From the NCBI RefSeq assembly GCF_009733795.1, contig NZ_WNXX01000009.1:62001-126000 (forward strand): 64,000 nt of DNA, written 5' to 3'. The stretch comes from Actinotalea caeni. Lineage in GTDB: Bacteria; Actinomycetota; Actinomycetes; Actinomycetales; Beutenbergiaceae. The stretch's first letter is position 1. Each line of letters begins with the position of its first letter. Positions 61,237 through 64,000 of the stretch are shown piece after piece. Below the pieces are notes generated by a model, which saw only the letters and a program-made list of their open reading frames with translations, searched no databases and was not told the origin of the DNA. The position numbers and the translations under genes are program-made.

Positions 61237-62676
61237 ATGGAGCCAGGGACGCGGGTCGACCCGACCGAGGCGCAGCCGCACGAGCACGGGGCCCTCTGCC
61301 ACATCGTGCCGCCGTACCTGCTGCAGCGGCTCGAGCAGCACCCCGACCCCGCCGTGCAGGCCTGCGCGCGAGCCACGCTCGCGGCGGACGCCGCGCTGCG
61401 CGAGGCCGGGCGGCAGCCGCCGTCGGTCGCGGGCAGTCCCCGCACCTCGGTGACCGTGGCCGCGCCGGCACCGGACCGCACGATCTCCGACGCGCGCCAC
61501 GAGCGGCAGCTGCCCGGCGAGCGGGTACGCGCGGAGGGCGATCCCGCGGTCGCCGACGAGTCGGTCAACCAGGCCTACGACGGGCTCGGCCACACCTGGG
61601 CGCTGCTGCTGGAGGAGTTCGGCCGCGACTCGCTCGACGGTGCCGGGATGCCGCTGCACGCGACGGTCCACTACGGGCGCGACTACGCCAACGCGTTCTG
61701 GGACGGCGAGCGGATGGTGTTCGGCGACGGCGACGGCGAGGTGTTCACCGGCTTCACCGGCGCCGTCGACGTCATCGGGCACGAGCTGGCGCACGGCGTC
61801 ACCGAGCTGACCGCCGGGCTCGTCTACCGCGGGCAGCCGGGCGCGCTCAACGAGAGCGTCTCCGACGTCCTCGGCTCCCTGGTGAAGCAGCGGCTCGCCG
61901 GTCAGACCGCCGAGGAGGCGGACTGGCTGATCGGGGCAGGGCTGTTCACCTCCGCCGTCCAGGGCGAGGCGCTGCGATCGCTGCGCGCCCCCGGCACCGC
62001 CTACGACGACGACGTGCTCGGCAGGGACCCGCAGCCGGCCACGATGGCCGACTACGTCGACACCTCCGACGACAACGGCGGCGTGCACATCAACTCCGGC
62101 ATCCCCAACCACGCCTTCTACCTCGCCGCGACCGCGATCGGAGGGCACGCGTGGGAGCGGGCCGGACAGGTCTGGTTCGACGTGCTGACCGGCGGCACGC
62201 TGGCGCGCGACGCGGACTTCGTCGCCTTCGCCGAGGCGACGGTCGCCACCGCGGCGGCCCGCTTCGGGGAGGGCGCGCCCGAGACCGATGCGATCACCGG
62301 CGCGTGGCGGCAGGTCGGCGTGCTCGACGTCGCGCCGGCCGATGGCCCGGTCCCGCCGGCGGGCGCCGATACCGGACCCGACGCCGAGCCGCCGCCCGCC
62401 GAGACGCCCGTCTACCTGTGCCGCACGGGCGGCTTCGCCGGGGTCACCCGCGAGTCACGGTTCCGCCCTGCCGAGCTCCCCGACCCGGACGCCGAGCGGT
62501 GGACGATGCTGCTCGTCAGCGACGCGCTGATGCAGCTCGCGCGCGAGGAGCCCGCACCCGACCGGTTCGTGTACCGCGTCGTCGCCGAGCAGCGGCACGT
62601 CGATGTGACGATCGCCGAGCAGGCCGTCTCCGACGACGTCCGCGACCTGTTCGACCGCACGTTGCGGCTCACGTGA
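61237..62676 (+). CDS. Protealysin-like M4 metalloprotease fused to an emfourin-like inhibitor domain
   Basis: A 479-residue protein in three parts. Residues 1-70 are a short protealysin-type propeptide with CHIVPPYLL; there is no signal peptide. Residues 95-355 are the M4 catalytic domain, with HELAH (His 182, Glu 183, His 186) and NESVSD (Glu 206) as zinc site and the catalytic His in NSGIPNHAFY. A Pro/Ala/Asp linker leads to residues 390-479 (VYLCRTGGFAG, DRFVYRVVAEQRHVDV), which resemble emfourin, a known protealysin inhibitor. TACTGT 6 bases before the ATG suggests a leaderless start. The enzyme probably works inside the cell or leaves without Sec. Confidence 0.87.
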   Translation: MEPGTRVDPTEAQPHEHGALCHIVPPYLLQRLEQHPDPAVQACARATLAADAALREAGRQPPSVAGSPRTSVTVAAPAPDRTISDARHERQLPGERVRAEGDPAVADESVNQAYDGLGHTWALLLEEFGRDSLDGAGMPLHATVHYGRDYANAFWDGERMVFGDGDGEVFTGFTGAVDVIGHELAHGVTELTAGLVYRGQPGALNESVSDVLGSLVKQRLAGQTAEEADWLIGAGLFTSAVQGEALRSLRAPGTAYDDDVLGRDPQPATMADYVDTSDDNGGVHINSGIPNHAFYLAATAIGGHAWERAGQVWFDVLTGGTLARDADFVAFAEATVATAAARFGEGAPETDAITGAWRQVGVLDVAPADGPVPPAGADTGPDAEPPPAETPVYLCRTGGFAGVTRESRFRPAELPDPDAERWTMLLVSDALMQLAREEPAPDRFVYRVVAEQRHVDVTIAEQAVSDDVRDLFDRTLRLT

Positions 62677-62822
62677 GCACGCCCAGTCCGGGTCGGCCGC
62701 GACGCCACCGCCGCGCTCCGCCCGCGACGACGACGGCGCCGAGCACGCCGCGAGGCGCACACATCACGACTCGCTATCGCCGTGTCGTAACGTTTCGAGC
62801 GCGGGCCTTATCCTCGTCGGTC

Positions 62823-64000
62823 GTGACCATCTCGCTCCGTCGCCGCCGGACCCTGCGGACCGGCGCCGGCCGCTGGACCGCGCGGCAGTGGGCCGCGCTC
62901 GTCTGCGTGCTCGCCGGCTACGTCGTCGGCACCCTCACGACCTCCGGCACCGCGATCGCGCTGCCGACGATCGCCACCGAGCTGCACGCGAGCCCCGCGG
63001 GCATGCAGTGGTTCATGACCGGCTACCTGCTCGCCGCCACCTGCCTCGTGCTGGTGGCCGGTGCGCTGGGCGACAGGTTCGGTCGCCGGCTCGTGCTGCG
63101 GATCTCCTCGGTCCTGTACACGCTGGGCATGGCGGCGGCCGCCGTCGCGCCGTCGATCGGCGTCCTCGACGCCGCCCGTGTCCTCGCCGGCGTCGGCTCC
63201 GCGGGGCTGATGGCCTGCGGCGCCGCGGTGCTCGCGAGCTCCTTCGACGGTGCCGACCGCGTGCGCGCGTTCGCGCTGTGCGGCGCGGCGGGCGGCATCG
63301 GGATGGCGTTCGGCCCGACGGCGGCCGGCTGGATCGTCGCCGAGACGGGCTGGCGCGGCACGTTCGCGGTGCTCGCGGGCGTCTCGGCGCTCATGGTGGT
63401 CAGCACCTACCTCATCGAGGAGAGCCGCGCCTCGCAGCCGCGCCGCCTCGACGTCGCCGGCGCCGTGCTGCTCGCCGCCGGGCTCAGCCTGCTGCTGCTC
63501 GGCATCTCGAGCGGCACGACGGCGGGGCCGACCTTCGTCGTCGTCGGCGAGCTGGTCGGGGCGGGACTCGTGCTCGCCGCCTTCGTCGTGCGCTGCCTGC
63601 GCGCGCCGGACCCGCTGCTCGACCTCGGGCTGCTCAAGGACCGGCGGATCGCCGCCTGGCTGCTCGCGAGCGTGCTGGGCGGTGCCGGCCTCGCCGGGTT
63701 CACGGTCTATCTCCCCACGTACCTGCTCGTCGTGCGCGGTGTCGAGGCGGGGCCGGCGGGGACCTGGATGCTCGCGTTCACCGTGCCGATCTTCGTCACC
63801 CCTGTGCTCGCCTCCCGCTGGGTGACGCGTGGCGGCTCGCCCGCGCGCGCCGTCGCGCTCGGGCTGGGCCTGATGGCGGTGGCGCTGCTCGGGCTGGCGG
63901 CGCTGGCCACGCACCCGGCGCCGTGGGCGGTACTCGTGCCGACCGGGCTGCTCGGCGTCGCCTCCGGCATCCTCACCGGGCTCTGCGACGCCCAGCTCAT
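62823..64000 (+). CDS. MFS drug exporter (DHA2-like), 3' end outside window
   Basis: The first 392 residues of a major facilitator exporter are present, open to the window end. After a 25-residue basic N-terminus, eleven or more helices follow. Motif A is GALGDRFGRRLVL (near 80), and VLAGVGSAGLMACGAAVL with AAGGIGMAFGPTAAGW (motif C) mark a drug/proton antiporter. The layout with LDVAGAVLLAAGLSLLLLG fits the 14-helix EmrB/QacA group. GTG 62823 has TATCCT 8 bases upstream. Substrate unknown. Confidence 0.9.
   Translation, partial: MTISLRRRRTLRTGAGRWTARQWAALVCVLAGYVVGTLTTSGTAIALPTIATELHASPAGMQWFMTGYLLAATCLVLVAGALGDRFGRRLVLRISSVLYTLGMAAAAVAPSIGVLDAARVLAGVGSAGLMACGAAVLASSFDGADRVRAFALCGAAGGIGMAFGPTAAGWIVAETGWRGTFAVLAGVSALMVVSTYLIEESRASQPRRLDVAGAVLLAAGLSLLLLGISSGTTAGPTFVVVGELVGAGLVLAAFVVRCLRAPDPLLDLGLLKDRRIAAWLLASVLGGAGLAGFTVYLPTYLLVVRGVEAGPAGTWMLAFTVPIFVTPVLASRWVTRGGSPARAVALGLGLMAVALLGLAALATHPAPWAVLVPTGLLGVASGILTGLCDAQL

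Noticed and set aside
62677-62822. Attachment site or tRNA before the MFS gene
   Set aside because: Only a weak ACGAC/GTCGT inverted repeat is present; no tRNA-like cloverleaf or direct repeat pair is visible.

Overview
The window is a 64 kb piece of a very high-GC genome. Almost all codons end in G or C, intergenic gaps are short, GTG starts and ATGA/GTGA overlaps are common, and many genes have a TANNNT-like -10 hexamer only 6-8 nt before the start codon, which suggests leaderless mRNAs. Together with DtxR-type and Zur-type metal boxes, an APS-reductase sulfate pathway, a class II ribonucleotide reductase, WxL/DUF916-type surface proteins and many sugar ABC lipoproteins, this points to an actinobacterium, probably a plant-polysaccharide-using member of the Micrococcales. 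That lower-rank placement is inference. I saw no rRNA, tRNA, CRISPR array, prophage, transposase or replication origin.

Layout. 1-2574: the 3' part of a sugar ABC operon (cut permease, permease, binding lipoprotein). 2612-4572: divergent EamA exporter and LysR regulator. 4588-8399: a secreted double-domain esterase with a WxL-like C-terminus and a DUF916 partner, under a promoter with two LacI-type operators. 8705-16347: a xyloside or arabinoside operon (GH39, aldo/keto reductase, sugar ABC transporter, SDR) divergent from a GntR regulator. 16509-21846: small single genes (MarR, GNAT, ManD, VOC, sigma factor coupled to alkyltransferase, acyltransferase, thiamine-binding protein, YciI). 22032-24963: DUF5107/TPR protein and aldo/keto reductase. 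25293-29257: iron-box-controlled siderophore ABC operon. 29264-31153: GH127 beta-L-arabinofuranosidase. 31277-33461: zinc chaperone AztD and binding protein AztC behind a Zur-like box, without permease or ATPase. 33650-35555: aldo/keto reductase and APH-family kinase. 35637-36150: three copies of a long-hairpin repeat. 36212-42567: TauE exporter, EcsC-like protein and the assimilatory sulfate operon. 42571-45616: DUF1269, DUF2200 and ribonucleotide reductase. 45866-47330: divergent MarR/EamA pair. 47381-50412: lipoamide dehydrogenase, SufE and thiosulfate sulfurtransferase. 50498-53044: a fourth hairpin repeat and a polar amino acid ABC operon. 53208-55161: a frameshifted glycosyltransferase behind a TetR regulator. 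55324-57027: Na+/H+ antiporter. 57099-61039: an L-fucose/L-rhamnose-type acid-sugar operon with its GntR regulator and a divergent SDR. 61237-62676: a protealysin-like protease fused to an emfourin-like inhibitor domain. 62823-end: a cut MFS exporter.

How it fits together. Much of the region imports and breaks down plant cell-wall sugars: an outer esterase, cytoplasmic GH39 and GH127 enzymes, two sugar importers, ManD, FucD and several sugar dehydrogenases. Each sugar locus has its own operator type (LacI-like or GntR-like), while the LacI-family genes themselves lie outside the window. Metal uptake loci carry recognisable metal-repressor boxes. The items I consider most worth following are the 71-bp hairpin repeat family with invariant 19-18-19 spacing, the esterase-WxL/DUF916 pair, the protease-emfourin fusion and the MarR/EamA double operator.
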